Virus record (IMG/VR): IMGVR_UViG_3300046817_000222 | Location: 1-48,791 of that record | Direction: 5' to 3' (one strand) | DNA from: a virus | DNA length: 48,791 nucleotides | In this document: in pieces, positions 13,881 to 23,350 of the stretch | How the letters are laid out: the number at the start of each line of letters is the position of its first letter | How positions within the stretch are numbered: position 1 is the first letter of the stretch | Notes under the pieces: model-generated | What the model was told of the DNA's origin: nothing | The model's input: only the letters and a program-made list of their open reading frames with translations | Databases searched by the model: none | Made by a program: the position numbers and the translations under genes

Positions 13881-14285
13881 TCAGCCAGGATCAAGGTCGT
13901 GATGATTCGCTACTCGTTGGCCTGGACCGTGCCGACGTTCCACATCACCGACTCGCCGCTCAATCTCGATCTTGGCCGATTGCAGCACCTTGATGTCGCC
14001 GTCGTGTTCCATCAGTAACGCTTCGATTCTGCCCGCAAACGCTTCAAACTTGTCGCCGAACCGTCGCGCTTCATCGCCAGCCTTTCCGACCTGCTCCGTC
14101 AATATCTGCTGTCCCTTAATCATCGCCCCGAAGAACGCCACCGCTTTGATACAGGCCAGCAGAAACGTGATCCCAAGAACCCCCCGAAGCACGTAGTCGA
14201 TCGTTGGGATGGATGAGAGGACGGGCTGTGCCACCTGAATGGCGAACGTGACCCCGAATGCCGCGAGGATGGCTTTGGGCATCAT
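13881..14285 (-). CDS. Membrane protein with coiled coil (134 aa)
   Basis: From ATG 14285 (or 14282) the protein begins MMPKAILAAFGVTFAIQV, a membrane helix, then a second (YVLRGVLGITFLLACIKAVAFFGAMI). Residues about 60-120 form a coiled coil. Longer frames upstream are Arg-rich and unlikely. Between it and the next gene (13795-13880) are a short ATGAGA/TCTCAT hairpin and a ribosome site. Confidence 0.55.
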   Translation of the reverse strand: MMPKAILAAFGVTFAIQVAQPVLSSIPTIDYVLRGVLGITFLLACIKAVAFFGAMIKGQQILTEQVGKAGDEARRFGDKFEAFAGRIEALLMEHDGDIKVLQSAKIEIERRVGDVERRHGPGQRVANHHDLDPG

Positions 14286-14292
14286 CTGTGAA

Positions 14293-14463
14293 CTACCGGT
14301 TCCCAACCGGGAACAACTGACCTGCGGTCGGACCGCCCGCCGCGACGTTGCCCGGCGGCGGAAAGACGGGTTTCTCTTTCCGCCACGGATCACAAGACGG
14401 CGGATAGATCTGCGGAGAGATGGACGCCGTCGGCACAGCGGTCAAAACGATCTGTTGCGCCAT
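14293..14463 (-). CDS. Short Pro-rich protein (56 aa)
   Basis: Read directly from the minus strand: MAQQIVLTAVPTASISPQIY, then PPSCDPWRKEKPVFPPPGNV and GGPTAGQLFPVGNR. It fills the gap between the virion protein at 14476 and the membrane protein at 13881 without overlap. The composition resembles short virion linker proteins. Function unknown. Confidence 0.45.
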   Translation of the reverse strand: MAQQIVLTAVPTASISPQIYPPSCDPWRKEKPVFPPPGNVAAGGPTAGQLFPVGNR

Positions 14464-14475
14464 TGTGCTTTTACC

Positions 14476-15321
14476 TCAGTCGTAGAGAAATGCCGTCCGA
14501 ATATTCGTCGACGAACCGTTCGGCCCTGCGGCCGCGACGACCAAGAACGTTCGCGATACTGAATAGATTGAACACGTCATCGTCGTGACGAGTGTCGAAT
14601 CCGAGGTGCCAACGCCGATCATGCACGGCGTCGGATTGAGACCGCCGCTCTCGGTAAAGAGGAACGGGGCGAAGACCATCGTGTGAGAGCCGATCACGTT
14701 CGACGTGCTTTGCGTGTGCGGCATCGGAACCATTGCGAGCGCCGTGGGGACGGTTCCGCTCGCGGGCAGCGGCTGCGAGAACCACGTCGGGCCACTCGTG
14801 TATCCGACGACCTGAATACCGGTCGTGGTATTGGCGCCCGTCGCATCCACGTCCACGTGAATCGACCAACTGACGGACTGCGAGCTGGTCAGGTCAGAGG
14901 CCGCGCCAGCGGTGAGCATAAACCGGCCCGTTGCGACCGCCATGAAGAGCGAACGCGAGCCCGAGCTGCCGTTCGTCGCGACCTTCTGTTGCGTGCCGAC
15001 TTGGCCGGTCAGCGTTCCCGATCCATTCACGCCCGAGCCAAGTTGGATCTTCCACATCGGGCCGTTGTTCGACGCGGCCCTGCCGAAGTCGATCCGCAGA
15101 TACCACGTCACCCCGCTGATGGTCGTCGTGTAGACCCGGAAGCACGCAGTCGCATCCGCGGATGGTGCCGTCGCCGCCGCCGGATCGCCGTCGCCCGTCT
15201 GCGCGTCGTACGTCCACCCGCCAAGCCCTTGCAGTTGCGTATCGACCGCGCCGTGCAACGCCTGAAAATTGCCGTTGACCGAGCAATCGAAATTGAGGAC
15301 GAGATTTGAGTAGGTGGCCAC
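14476..15321 (-). CDS. Putative virion protein (281 aa)
   Basis: Beta-rich, Ser/Thr/Gly-rich sequence with few charged residues (GSGVNGSGTLTGQVGTQQKV, SWSIHVDVDATGANTTTGIQV), typical of phage fibre or decoration domains of jelly-roll type. GTG 15321 with GGAG upstream. It follows the tail-fibre-like gene. Specific role unknown. Confidence 0.6.
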   Translation of the reverse strand: MATYSNLVLNFDCSVNGNFQALHGAVDTQLQGLGGWTYDAQTGDGDPAAATAPSADATACFRVYTTTISGVTWYLRIDFGRAASNNGPMWKIQLGSGVNGSGTLTGQVGTQQKVATNGSSGSRSLFMAVATGRFMLTAGAASDLTSSQSVSWSIHVDVDATGANTTTGIQVVGYTSGPTWFSQPLPASGTVPTALAMVPMPHTQSTSNVIGSHTMVFAPFLFTESGGLNPTPCMIGVGTSDSTLVTTMTCSIYSVSRTFLVVAAAGPNGSSTNIRTAFLYD

Positions 15322-15324
15322 GGG

Positions 15325-16416
15325 TCAGGTCTCCAGCGGGAGGAAGTGAATCGTCACGGCCACGGTGCTCGTCGCCTGACTCAGATTCACGATTTCATAA
15401 TAGATCGAGGACACAGGCGAGCCGTCAGCGTTGTAGAATCCGACGCTTAGCCGGCGAAGCGATTGCGTGTTTGCGCCGACCGTGCCGCTCTGGAATGACC
15501 ACTCCGCGAGCATGCTCACCGTCGTCGGGCAGGGCGTACCGAGGGGACGTGATGCGTCAGCCGTGCGATCGGCACTCGTGGCATAGAGGCGAACCCGACA
15601 ATCGCGGTCGACGCTGATCTCGCCCATCTCGCCCCACTTTGCCATCGTGACCGTCCCCGTCTCAGCGGCAGTGTTCGCGAGACTGGCGGTCGTTTGCGTC
15701 ACGCTTGAGCGAGAGACACCACCCGCTGCGGCGGCCCATTTCATACCCGTGGATTGCGCCGAATCCGCGGTCAGTACCCACGTATCAGTGCCGACGTTCA
15801 GCTTGCTCAACGTACTCGCGGCAGAACCAGCCAGAAGGTCGCCCTTCGCGACAGTCGCCGGAACGCTATTGCCATTGATCTTCGCGACGGTCGGATTCGG
15901 GAATGTGCCCGAGAGGTCGCCACCAGCAGTTCCACTCGGCGGCGCCCCCGAGCCAATAGCTGCGGTCACGAATGCCGTTGTTGCAATCGAAGTATCGTTA
16001 TCGCCCGGCGATGCTGTTGGTGCCTTCGGGTCGCCGGTAAACGTCGGATTCGCGAGCGGCGCCTTGAGTGCTAAATCGCTCACCAGATTTGTGACCGCCG
16101 ACTCAGCAATCGCGACCGCGACCGTCGTTGCTGCCGTCAGCCGTCCGTCCGCCCCGACTGTCAACGTGACGATATGCGACGCATCGCCATAAGCGCCCCC
16201 AACGACCGTCGTACTTGCCAACCCTGGATTCGGCAGTGTTCCGGTCAGCACGCCACCAACGACAAGCCCTGACGCCCCGCCGAGCGGTGAGACGGTCCCA
16301 GTTTCGTCCTTCACCGACACCACGTGCGAGGTGTTGTCGACAAAGATCGTTTTCGCCCCGGCAGGAGGCGTTGGGACCGAGGCCGGCGCTACTTCGACAA
16401 AGCCGAGCTGGGACAT
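15325..16416 (-). CDS. Tail-fibre-like protein with G-LSGT-PNP repeats
   Basis: Repeats of the form GGxLxGTxPNPxxA (residues 54-67 and about 165-178) are hallmarks of phage fibre shafts. A segment [34 protein letters not shown] (about 114-147) matches the 'TFTG...P.....D.STxIATTAFV' element common in phage tail fibres. The C-terminal domain probably forms a trimeric tip. AGGGGA site upstream of ATG 16416. Confidence 0.8.
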   Translation of the reverse strand: MSQLGFVEVAPASVPTPPAGAKTIFVDNTSHVVSVKDETGTVSPLGGASGLVVGGVLTGTLPNPGLASTTVVGGAYGDASHIVTLTVGADGRLTAATTVAVAIAESAVTNLVSDLALKAPLANPTFTGDPKAPTASPGDNDTSIATTAFVTAAIGSGAPPSGTAGGDLSGTFPNPTVAKINGNSVPATVAKGDLLAGSAASTLSKLNVGTDTWVLTADSAQSTGMKWAAAAGGVSRSSVTQTTASLANTAAETGTVTMAKWGEMGEISVDRDCRVRLYATSADRTADASRPLGTPCPTTVSMLAEWSFQSGTVGANTQSLRRLSVGFYNADGSPVSSIYYEIVNLSQATSTVAVTIHFLPLET

Positions 16417-16424
16417 GGATTCCC

Positions 16425-16727
16425 CTAGTTGACGGCGACGAGCGCCCCGCCCGCCTCAATCGTGAGTATGCCTAACACATTGATCGGTAGCGCAAACAAG
16501 ACCTGCGTATCCGCATGCACCGTGAATATCGTACCGTTTGGAATGATCCGCGGCACGAACGGTGACCCATCAACCGGCGAGCCGCCACCACCACCGCCGC
16601 CACCGCCTCCACCACCACCGCCGCTCAGAATAGTCGTCTGGCCAAACTCGAGCCGAGCACGCCGAAGCGTCTCGTTGATAATGCGTTCGTTCTCCTCATG
16701 CGGGAGTCGGTTCCGAGGTTGGGCCAT
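16425..16727 (-). CDS. Small virion protein with 14-glycine linker
   Basis: Residues 1-34 form a charged helix ([25 protein letters not shown]), then 14 consecutive Gly (encoded near 16580-16625), then a small beta domain ([36 protein letters not shown]). A helix, flexible linker and beta module suggest a connector between fibre and virion. TAATG overlap with the upstream gene. Confidence 0.6.
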   Translation of the reverse strand: MAQPRNRLPHEENERIINETLRRARLEFGQTTILSGGGGGGGGGGGGGGSPVDGSPFVPRIIPNGTIFTVHADTQVLFALPINVLGILTIEAGGALVAVN

Positions 16728-18412
16728 TATTTCTTCTTCGGCTTCGCGCCGGTATAGGTATTGGTCGACATCCCGAGTGCGTCGGCAATGATCGCCGCTG
16801 TCGCCCGAGCGCCTGTCATACCGGGATCTTTCGCCAGTTCTTGAGCATTGGAGATCGGCAGCGGCAGAAAGAGATTCGATGTTTCTTGCGCCAGTGATCC
16901 CGGCGTCAGTGAAAGCTTGTTATGCTGGAAATCTTCACCCTTTATGATGTCCTTCACGATCGAAGCGGCTGGCGAAAGCTTTCCCTCGAAAAAGTTGTAG
17001 ATCAGGTCCGTTCCACTCGTCGACCCAAACTTGCCGCTGTTGATGGCCGATACCTTTCCAGTCGTGGAACTCTTGCTCGAGCGTGAGGCGAGGCGTGCCG
17101 CGAGAATGGCGATCTGAGACATGCCGCCCGTCACGTCAAACCGTGTGTTGCCGACCTTGATCTTCCCGAAGTTCGCTGATCGTGGGTCGAACTCTACCGC
17201 GTCTGGATCGGCAGCATGAGCAATCGCCATGATCGCCGCCGTCCCACTGACCACCTTGACGAGATTGACAGCCGCCTGTTTCCGCACAAATGGCGTGACG
17301 GTCGGATCAAACGTGTGGGCTGTCAGCAGGTCTAAGTCGCTCTTGAGCTTCCGCGCCGAGAACATCAGGACGTTCACGACATCAGCGGACGGTTCGAGCT
17401 TCCCGAGATGTCCGCGCGCAGTGAGCGAGTTGACCATCTTCCCGATGCTTTCGAGCTGGGCCTTATCCTCAAGGTCCACGCCAGACCGTTCGGCAATCTC
17501 CATGTACTTGTCGAACACGTCCGCACGCATCCGGTACTGGAACGCCGTAAACGCGGCTTCACTCGCCTTGTAGGCCCGACCGACCAGCGGGATCTTCTCG
17601 GGTAGCGTCGTCGGGAACTGTTCCTCGATATTCCCCAGCGCCACCTTGGCGCGCTCGTACTTACCGTTGAGCGCATTGGGTCGTGATTGAATCTCTGCAT
17701 TCACTTCGTCCATCACTTCCTTGCCACCGAACTGCTGCGCGAGGTCCACAAAGGACTTCATCGCATTCTTCGCCCAGATGCCGGGATTCGTGAATAGCGT
17801 TTTCCATCCCTGACGAAGTAGCGCACTGTTGTCGAATGCGGCCTTGAACGCCTTGGCGAAACTGGCCGTATTGGAAAATGCCGAGCCGAGGCTGATCGGC
17901 TTCTTGACGTTGTTCTTGAGGTCGGAGACGTATTTGGCGAACGCGACTTTCGCCCGCCCGTAGTCCATTCGATCGCCGCCAGATGCCATTGCCGCCTTAG
18001 CATCGGCCGCCGTCTTGGCGAGCGTCGTGATCTGTGCCGCTTCCGCCTGTGTGACCCCGAACCCGAGCCGCTGGCGGGCGAGATCGGCCAAGAACTGATC
18101 CGCCTGTTTCGGCTGTAGTACGGCGTCCATGCGAGCGACGCGGGACAGTAGATCGCGTTTTACTTCAGGAGCGAGTTTGCCGGCGCCTTTGATCCAGTTC
18201 TCGATGGCCGTCTGCTGGTTCTTGAGCAACAGCCGCGACTCAAATGAGGCGTTGACGTGCGCGGCATTGGCTTCACCCATGAACTCAGCAAAGGCCGCTC
18301 GGCGTTCCTCGCTGGTCATCTTCGCCAGCTTATCGCCCGACAGTTCCCCCGCCTTCACTTTGGCAAGGAACTCGTCGGCGTGCTTTGGCAGGAGACAGAA
18401 TGGGTTAGCCAT
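16727..18412 (-). CDS. Large helical internal virion protein candidate (561 aa)
   Basis: Mostly helical, Ala/Lys-rich, with amphipathic segments and no enzyme motif. Residues 1-60 resemble leader helices of ejected virion proteins. It overlaps the 499-residue protein upstream and together the two could be one functional unit (DNA-ejection or core proteins), as large polyvalent proteins are in other podoviruses. Role inferred from size, composition and position. Confidence 0.6.
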   Translation of the reverse strand: MANPFCLLPKHADEFLAKVKAGELSGDKLAKMTSEERRAAFAEFMGEANAAHVNASFESRLLLKNQQTAIENWIKGAGKLAPEVKRDLLSRVARMDAVLQPKQADQFLADLARQRLGFGVTQAEAAQITTLAKTAADAKAAMASGGDRMDYGRAKVAFAKYVSDLKNNVKKPISLGSAFSNTASFAKAFKAAFDNSALLRQGWKTLFTNPGIWAKNAMKSFVDLAQQFGGKEVMDEVNAEIQSRPNALNGKYERAKVALGNIEEQFPTTLPEKIPLVGRAYKASEAAFTAFQYRMRADVFDKYMEIAERSGVDLEDKAQLESIGKMVNSLTARGHLGKLEPSADVVNVLMFSARKLKSDLDLLTAHTFDPTVTPFVRKQAAVNLVKVVSGTAAIMAIAHAADPDAVEFDPRSANFGKIKVGNTRFDVTGGMSQIAILAARLASRSSKSSTTGKVSAINSGKFGSTSGTDLIYNFFEGKLSPAASIVKDIIKGEDFQHNKLSLTPGSLAQETSNLFLPLPISNAQELAKDPGMTGARATAAIIADALGMSTNTYTGAKPKKK

Positions 18413-19911
18413 TAGCAGCGGATTGAGTCAATGAACTTCGTCCACGCGCTTTCGTCGATCGTTGCTCCCTTCTCGATATGCGCCTTCAACTCGGCCACCG
18501 CATCGTTCACGGCTTTGCCAACATCCTTCCCGCCGCCGCGCGCTTCTTCAACCGCCTGAATCGCGGATACGGGCGAGTTGGGATCACGCTCACCGAGCGT
18601 CCGAATCCGCTGGCCCATCGTGGTCGCTTGCTCAGTCAGCTTGCTCGACGCGAGATCCCGAATCGTAGCAACATCCCCTTCGGCAATCGCCTTGTTCTCG
18701 ACCGCGACAAACGCCGCTTCAGGGTGTAGCCCTTCCGGTGCCGGCGTCTCGCCGAGCGCCACCCGCCGCGCCAGTTCTGGATTCTCTTGAAGGAGACTCG
18801 TCGCCTTTGCGGCCTGATCCGCCATGTTCAGTTGGCGGTATTCCGGGAGATCGCCTAGTCGTGCCGTTAGCCCAGCCTCAACGGCTTTGGATTCGACACC
18901 AGCTGCGAGCCCACGGGTGCGTGTTGGCCCGGTTCCTTCGACGGGGGCTGGCTGACCCTGCGCTGGAGCTGTGGGTTCTCCGGTCGACGCTGGCTTCACC
19001 CCTTGTCCAAGATCCTCGTGAATGGCACCAGCGGGCGGTGCGGCCCCTTCTGGGGCGACATTCAGAGCCGGGGCGGCTGATGCGTGGCCCTGTTTCCATG
19101 CCGCGTCATTCGGAGTTTCTGGCGGATATGGACTCGCCGTCATCGGCAATCCCTTCTCTCCCGCCGCCGATCCAAGAACTTCTGCACCCTTGGGCGTCTC
19201 ATACAGTGACTTAACGCCAGATGCGCCAGCTTCCGTTACCCCTTCGCTCACGTCTGCGGCCGACGAAATAGCACGCGAGCCGACATGAAGGACGGGCAGG
19301 AATAGCATCGCCGCCTGAACTGCCGCCGCCTCACCCGAGACGCGATTGGGGTCCGCTTCGGCCTTCTGCCGCTCCTCTGGCGTCATGAAGTGCTCGGTCA
19401 CCGCCCGCCATCCGTACCGGGCAACCGTATGCGCGGCCATGCCAAGGCCCACGATCCCGCCGACCGGGTTGGCGAACGCTGCCGTCAGTGCCGGGTTCTC
19501 GACTGCCGGCGCTACGACCTGACGACCGACCGCTGCCCCTGCGTGCGCGATGAGCGCCCCACCTGGACCGAAGTTCGGCGCGGCAATATCTAATGCGGCC
19601 GCTCCGCTACGAATCGCCGCCCCGGCCTGCTGTTCAGGCGTCGGACCCATCTGGTACTGACCTTGTAACGCCGTTCCTGCCGTCTTGTTCAGCCGGTCGC
19701 TCGCGATCTTCGGCATCGCCGGAAACTGGAGCGTGCTCGGATTGCCGGCCGCCTGCGCCTTCTGCCATTCATCAAACGTCAGAATCCGACCCTGGCCCAT
19801 TGGCTTTGTCGGGTCGGTCTGGTCCGCTCGATGAGGGGCGTATCGCGTCGCCTGCCACTCATCGAAGGACAGGATGTGCGGGGTCGTCTCGGGCTTAACT
19901 GACGCGCCCAC
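18412..19911 (-). CDS. Virion-associated protein with duplicated FDEWQ motif
   Basis: 499 residues, GTG start overlapping the previous stop. The N-terminus repeats one motif: ILSFDEWQATRYAP (13-26) and ILTFDEWQKAQAAG (43-56), likely short binding peptides for a capsid or core partner. The middle has a hydrophobic Gly/Ala stretch (about 125-170) that may insert in membranes; the rest is helical and Pro-rich. Probably a DNA-ejection or internal protein. Confidence 0.6.
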   Translation of the reverse strand: MGASVKPETTPHILSFDEWQATRYAPHRADQTDPTKPMGQGRILTFDEWQKAQAAGNPSTLQFPAMPKIASDRLNKTAGTALQGQYQMGPTPEQQAGAAIRSGAAALDIAAPNFGPGGALIAHAGAAVGRQVVAPAVENPALTAAFANPVGGIVGLGMAAHTVARYGWRAVTEHFMTPEERQKAEADPNRVSGEAAAVQAAMLFLPVLHVGSRAISSAADVSEGVTEAGASGVKSLYETPKGAEVLGSAAGEKGLPMTASPYPPETPNDAAWKQGHASAAPALNVAPEGAAPPAGAIHEDLGQGVKPASTGEPTAPAQGQPAPVEGTGPTRTRGLAAGVESKAVEAGLTARLGDLPEYRQLNMADQAAKATSLLQENPELARRVALGETPAPEGLHPEAAFVAVENKAIAEGDVATIRDLASSKLTEQATTMGQRIRTLGERDPNSPVSAIQAVEEARGGGKDVGKAVNDAVAELKAHIEKGATIDESAWTKFIDSIRC

Positions 19912-20402
19912 TAGGAATCCATGTAGCTAGAGGCCAGAGCCAGCACCATCATGTCATCCAAAGCGATGTCATCGTCCTCAGTCCAGTAGCGTGACGTGGC
20001 GAGGCTGTGCGTGCTCACCGCTTGCGACGGACTCTCATGCGCGACTGCCAACTGTGGATACTCATGCGCGAGGGACGACTGACTGCCATGCGATCGTCCG
20101 CGCGAGACGACGGTCGGCATTCCGACCTGCGGCTGGGCGACACCGTGAACCGCCTCACTGACCGCTGATCCGTGGCTCGCGTGCTCAAATGAGATTTGCG
20201 GTAGCGGGGTAGGATCAACAAACTGAAGATCCTGAATGAAGTGGAACGCGTTGCGAGGCTTCTTCCGCCGCGTTGACTCGAATCCCCATCCACCACCACC
20301 GCCCGGTTGCTCTACCGGGATAGTCGGTCCAACCGGCGCGCCAATGTCGGCCGCGATCATCCCTGCCGGATAGATCCAGCCGAAGGGAGCCGCGCCGAAC
20401 AT
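19911..20402 (-). CDS. Hypothetical virion-associated protein (163 aa)
   Basis: No domain recognised. The start (MFGAAPFGWIYPAGMIAADIG) is hydrophobic, a GGGGG linker follows, and the central part is rich in His, Ser and Gln (SHGSQSSLAHEYPQLAVAHES) and seems disordered. The end has an acidic DEDD-type cluster. Its place between the methyltransferase and internal virion genes is the only clue. Confidence 0.45.
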   Translation of the reverse strand: MFGAAPFGWIYPAGMIAADIGAPVGPTIPVEQPGGGGGWGFESTRRKKPRNAFHFIQDLQFVDPTPLPQISFEHASHGSAVSEAVHGVAQPQVGMPTVVSRGRSHGSQSSLAHEYPQLAVAHESPSQAVSTHSLATSRYWTEDDDIALDDMMVLALASSYMDS

Positions 20403-20975
20403 CTACTTGAGCGCCTGAAGCGTTGCCATGATGTCCTGGCACGCCTCTTTGTAGTTCGTCATCGCGAACTGCTGGTACTCCTGATTCCGCACCGCCAGAT
20501 CCTCGCGCATGTTGTAGCCCCACGTCGCCGCGAAATGGCAGTTGAAGCCATCCTTCCACACACTCGCGTCGGTATGTGGGGCGTTCACCGACCGCCATTC
20601 GCGGCTCAGGTAGTAGAACCAGAACTCGCTCACCGGAGGCCACTGATGCGTTGGATCGCCATAGGCCCGACAGCTTGCCCAGTGCGGGATGATGACCTGA
20701 CACTTCCCGTCAGGGACGAGAACGCGGTGCAGCTCGTTGACGAATAGGCACCGCTGCGGGGCCGTCAGGTGTTCGATGAAGTGCGAGGCGTGCGCTTCAC
20801 TGACCGAGTTGTCCCGCCACGGCCACGGTGCCTTGGTGAGGTCGACGACCTGATCGACACCGACGAATGCCGTCTTGTCAACGCCAATGAACCCTTCGCG
20901 TTTATGCGGACCACTCCCCAGGTCCAGCTTGAGTAGTGTCGGTTCGAGTTTGAGTTTGCGCGCCGGCTTACCCAT
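20403..20975 (-). CDS. SAM-dependent methyltransferase (class I)
   Basis: Shows motif I as LDLGSGPHKREGFIGVD (residues 18-34) and motif IV-like SEAHASHFIEHL (59-70), with LHRVLVPDGKCQVIIPH (84-100), the layout of small class I methyltransferases that act on sugars, lipids or small molecules. It follows a glycosyltransferase gene with a three-base gap, so they may act on the same substrate, such as a modified glycan or virion protein. No target domain for DNA is visible. Confidence 0.8.
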   Translation of the reverse strand: MGKPARKLKLEPTLLKLDLGSGPHKREGFIGVDKTAFVGVDQVVDLTKAPWPWRDNSVSEAHASHFIEHLTAPQRCLFVNELHRVLVPDGKCQVIIPHWASCRAYGDPTHQWPPVSEFWFYYLSREWRSVNAPHTDASVWKDGFNCHFAATWGYNMREDLAVRNQEYQQFAMTNYKEACQDIMATLQALK

Positions 20976-20978
20976 TCG

Positions 20979-21695
20979 TCACCATACGATGTCCGTGTCA
21001 GGGTCTAAGTGGCCTACCAGTACCGAGCAGTCGATCGCACAGCGGTATCCGTACTTCCGCGCCTCGACCCAGAACGCTAGATCCTGCGTCCCGACGCCTT
21101 CTTTCCCCGCCTTGGTCTGGAACCAGGGGCGTTTGATGCGGTCGTCCTTGAACATCGACAACCGCCAGAGATTGAATCCCATCCCCGTGCCACAGCACTC
21201 GACGAGCTGGCCCGGCACCGGAAGTAGCGGCCGGAAGTTCGTCACTGGATCTTTCGGATCGCCCCAAATCTGAGCAACGCCACCCTCGCCCTTCGTGAAG
21301 TACAGACCGCCGATACACGCCAGTTCGGGATGCGCTTCCATCTGCTCGATCAGTTTGAGAATCCCGTCTTGCGGCGGCAGGTTGTCATGTTCCACCGTCA
21401 GCAGGTATTCCCACTGCTTCAGCTCGGGATGCTCGAGGATCTGAGCGATAGCCTGCGAGTAGGCGTCGCCGACTTCCATCCCTTGCGCGAGAATCCGTAC
21501 AACGCCCTGGTTCGGCGGGAAGATCAGATTCCAATGCGACAGAGCGGCCTTGGCGGGCATGGACTGGCCGGCCGGAATGACGAGCACGATGCGCTGCTTC
21601 TTCCACGATGCGCCTTTGATGAGCCGCGAGCGCGTCCCGTTGAGATCGCGCGCGTGGTGGCCGCCGAAATCTTGGATGACGAGTTCGGGCTTCAT
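20979..21695 (-). CDS. GT-A type glycosyltransferase (family 2-like)
   Basis: 238 residues. IVLVIPAGQSMPAKAALSHWNL, then YLLTVEHDNLPPQDGILKLIE (97-117) with the acidic metal-binding motif EHD, then IGGLYF, GTGMGFNLWRLSMF and TQDLAFWVEARKYGYRCAIDCSVLVGH, the typical order of a GT-A fold. The donor cannot be read from the sequence. It lies directly downstream of the tail-fibre gene, so glycosylation of virion proteins or host glycans is likely; glycosylation of DNA bases cannot be excluded. Confidence 0.8.
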   Translation of the reverse strand: MKPELVIQDFGGHHARDLNGTRSRLIKGASWKKQRIVLVIPAGQSMPAKAALSHWNLIFPPNQGVVRILAQGMEVGDAYSQAIAQILEHPELKQWEYLLTVEHDNLPPQDGILKLIEQMEAHPELACIGGLYFTKGEGGVAQIWGDPKDPVTNFRPLLPVPGQLVECCGTGMGFNLWRLSMFKDDRIKRPWFQTKAGKEGVGTQDLAFWVEARKYGYRCAIDCSVLVGHLDPDTDIVW

Positions 21696-23350
21696 GGGCG
21701 CAACACAAACCAGGGAGCGAGCGGTGCGCTTGCGCCAGTAAAGTTGGCAAGGACGTCCGTCTGACCTACGTTCGCCGGAAGGCCAGCTGAGTTAGCCGTG
21801 TAGCGGCCCCACAGAGCCTCGACGCCCCACGTGGTGTTGGTGGTGTTCGGGTTGTCGCTCCCGGCCATGATGAAGCCGCGCGGGATGCTCGCCGTCACGC
21901 CGCCAAAGAGCGAGAAGTTCATGCCGCCCGTCGCCGCGCCGGAAATGTTGAGCCCGAGGACATAAGCGCCCGGGGTCAGCGCCGTCATTCCAGTAGCGAA
22001 GCCCGTGGCGACCACGTACTGAATGCCGCTGTAACTAGCTGTCTGCGATAGGCTGTAGCTGTTTGCGAAACTGCCGAGTTGCGCGATGGATGTGTTGTTG
22101 ACGTAACTGTAGAGGCCAGCCATTAGCGTAAAGAGCGGATTGGTCGACGTGTTGACGACGCTGACTTGCACGATGAGCGAACTGGCCGTCAGAAATCCCT
22201 TGAGCGCAAACGGCACGAAGATCGGACGCGAGTTGATGCCGCTCACATGCGTCATCAGACCGAACGCGACCTCGTCATCGACCTCGAAATATCGGAGCGC
22301 TGGACCAGCCGCCGCCGTGACGGTCGAGCCACTGAGCCCGAAGGACACCCCGTTGCTGTTCGAGAAGACGACGTTGCCAAAAGTCTGGCTCGATCCAGCG
22401 ACGGACAACGTGATCACCGACGCCGTTGAAGGAGAGACCGAACCGGTCACGGTTGAACCGGCGAGGCCAAAGGACACGCCATTTAGATTTGAGAAGACGA
22501 GGTTCGAGAGGTTGTTACTCGAGCCAGCTACCGAGACGTTGATGTTCGAGATCGTCGCGGCATTCGACTGCATGGCAGTCGTGAGATATGCCGGGAGGTT
22601 GACAGACACACCGGACGTATTCACGGTGATTGACCCACCGGTAATCGCGCCATTCACGCCCGCATATCTGCTGGAGTTCGCGGACAAGTCGGCCGTGGTC
22701 AGATAGGACGGTACTGCGAGGAGCAGCCCCGCCGTGTTATGCGTTCCCGCCACGACGGCGCCAGTTACGGTTGTTGTCGTGAATCCCGTAAACGCATACT
22801 TGCTCGTATCACCAGAGAGCGCCGCCGTAGTCAGATAGGCAGGTAGGTTGACGCTCACGCCAGACGTGTTGACGGTGATCGAACCGCCCGTAATGGCGCC
22901 ATTGATCCCGGCGTACTTGCTAGAGTTTGCGGACAGGTCGGCAGTCGTCAGGTACGCGGGCAGGTTGATTGAGACCCCCGACGTATTGACCGTCAACGAA
23001 CCACCCGTAATTGCCCCATTCGTACCCGCGCCACCAGCCGCACTCTCGACATCCGTCAGCGTCTTGGCCGTGATCGTGGCCGCGATCTGGTCGCCAATAA
23101 CCACCGTCCGCGCGCTGGAACTTTCCTGCGCCCGCGTGATCGTCAGGACGTCACCCGCGATATTCGTGACGCGCACCACTTCCGCGTTCGTCGCGAGCGG
23201 CATCGCCGCAGTCGGCCAGACCGTGGCATTGAATGGCGTGGCCGGGAACAACGCCCCATCGCCAGTCGCAACAGTCAGCGATGTCCCCGAGCTGGCGGGG
23301 CTCGGCGCGACTGCTACCGTCGAATAGGCGAAGTTCTTATGCGCGTCCAT
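21692..23350 (-). CDS. Tail-fibre-like protein with long repeats
   Basis: The N-terminus (KNFAYSTVAVAPSPASSGTSLTVATG...VVRVTNIAGDVLTITRAQE) is an attachment domain found in many phage fibres. About 35-residue repeats (NGAITGGSLTVNTSGVSINL and variants) follow, at least three copies encoded at about 22590-23030. The C-terminus is a beta-rich tip. The upstream gene overlaps by four codons. Confidence 0.85.
   Translation of the reverse strand: MDAHKNFAYSTVAVAPSPASSGTSLTVATGDGALFPATPFNATVWPTAAMPLATNAEVVRVTNIAGDVLTITRAQESSSARTVVIGDQIAATITAKTLTDVESAAGGAGTNGAITGGSLTVNTSGVSINLPAYLTTADLSANSSKYAGINGAITGGSITVNTSGVSVNLPAYLTTAALSGDTSKYAFTGFTTTTVTGAVVAGTHNTAGLLLAVPSYLTTADLSANSSRYAGVNGAITGGSITVNTSGVSVNLPAYLTTAMQSNAATISNINVSVAGSSNNLSNLVFSNLNGVSFGLAGSTVTGSVSPSTASVITLSVAGSSQTFGNVVFSNSNGVSFGLSGSTVTAAAGPALRYFEVDDEVAFGLMTHVSGINSRPIFVPFALKGFLTASSLIVQVSVVNTSTNPLFTLMAGLYSYVNNTSIAQLGSFANSYSLSQTASYSGIQYVVATGFATGMTALTPGAYVLGLNISGAATGGMNFSLFGGVTASIPRGFIMAGSDNPNTTNTTWGVEALWGRYTANSAGLPANVGQTDVLANFTGASAPLAPWFVLRP

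Noticed and set aside
14683-15309. Long plus-strand frames opposite the virion genes
   Set aside because: Shadows of the minus-strand coding sequence: Arg/His-rich, no starts with ribosome sites, opposite to the operon.
16580-16625. CRISPR-like or microsatellite array
   Set aside because: A simple GGN run that encodes 14 glycines inside a protein; no spacers or repeat units.
21692-23350. Diversity-generating retroelement target in the fibre gene
   Set aside because: No reverse transcriptase, template repeat or adenine-specific variation was seen, although the head genes resemble BPP-1.
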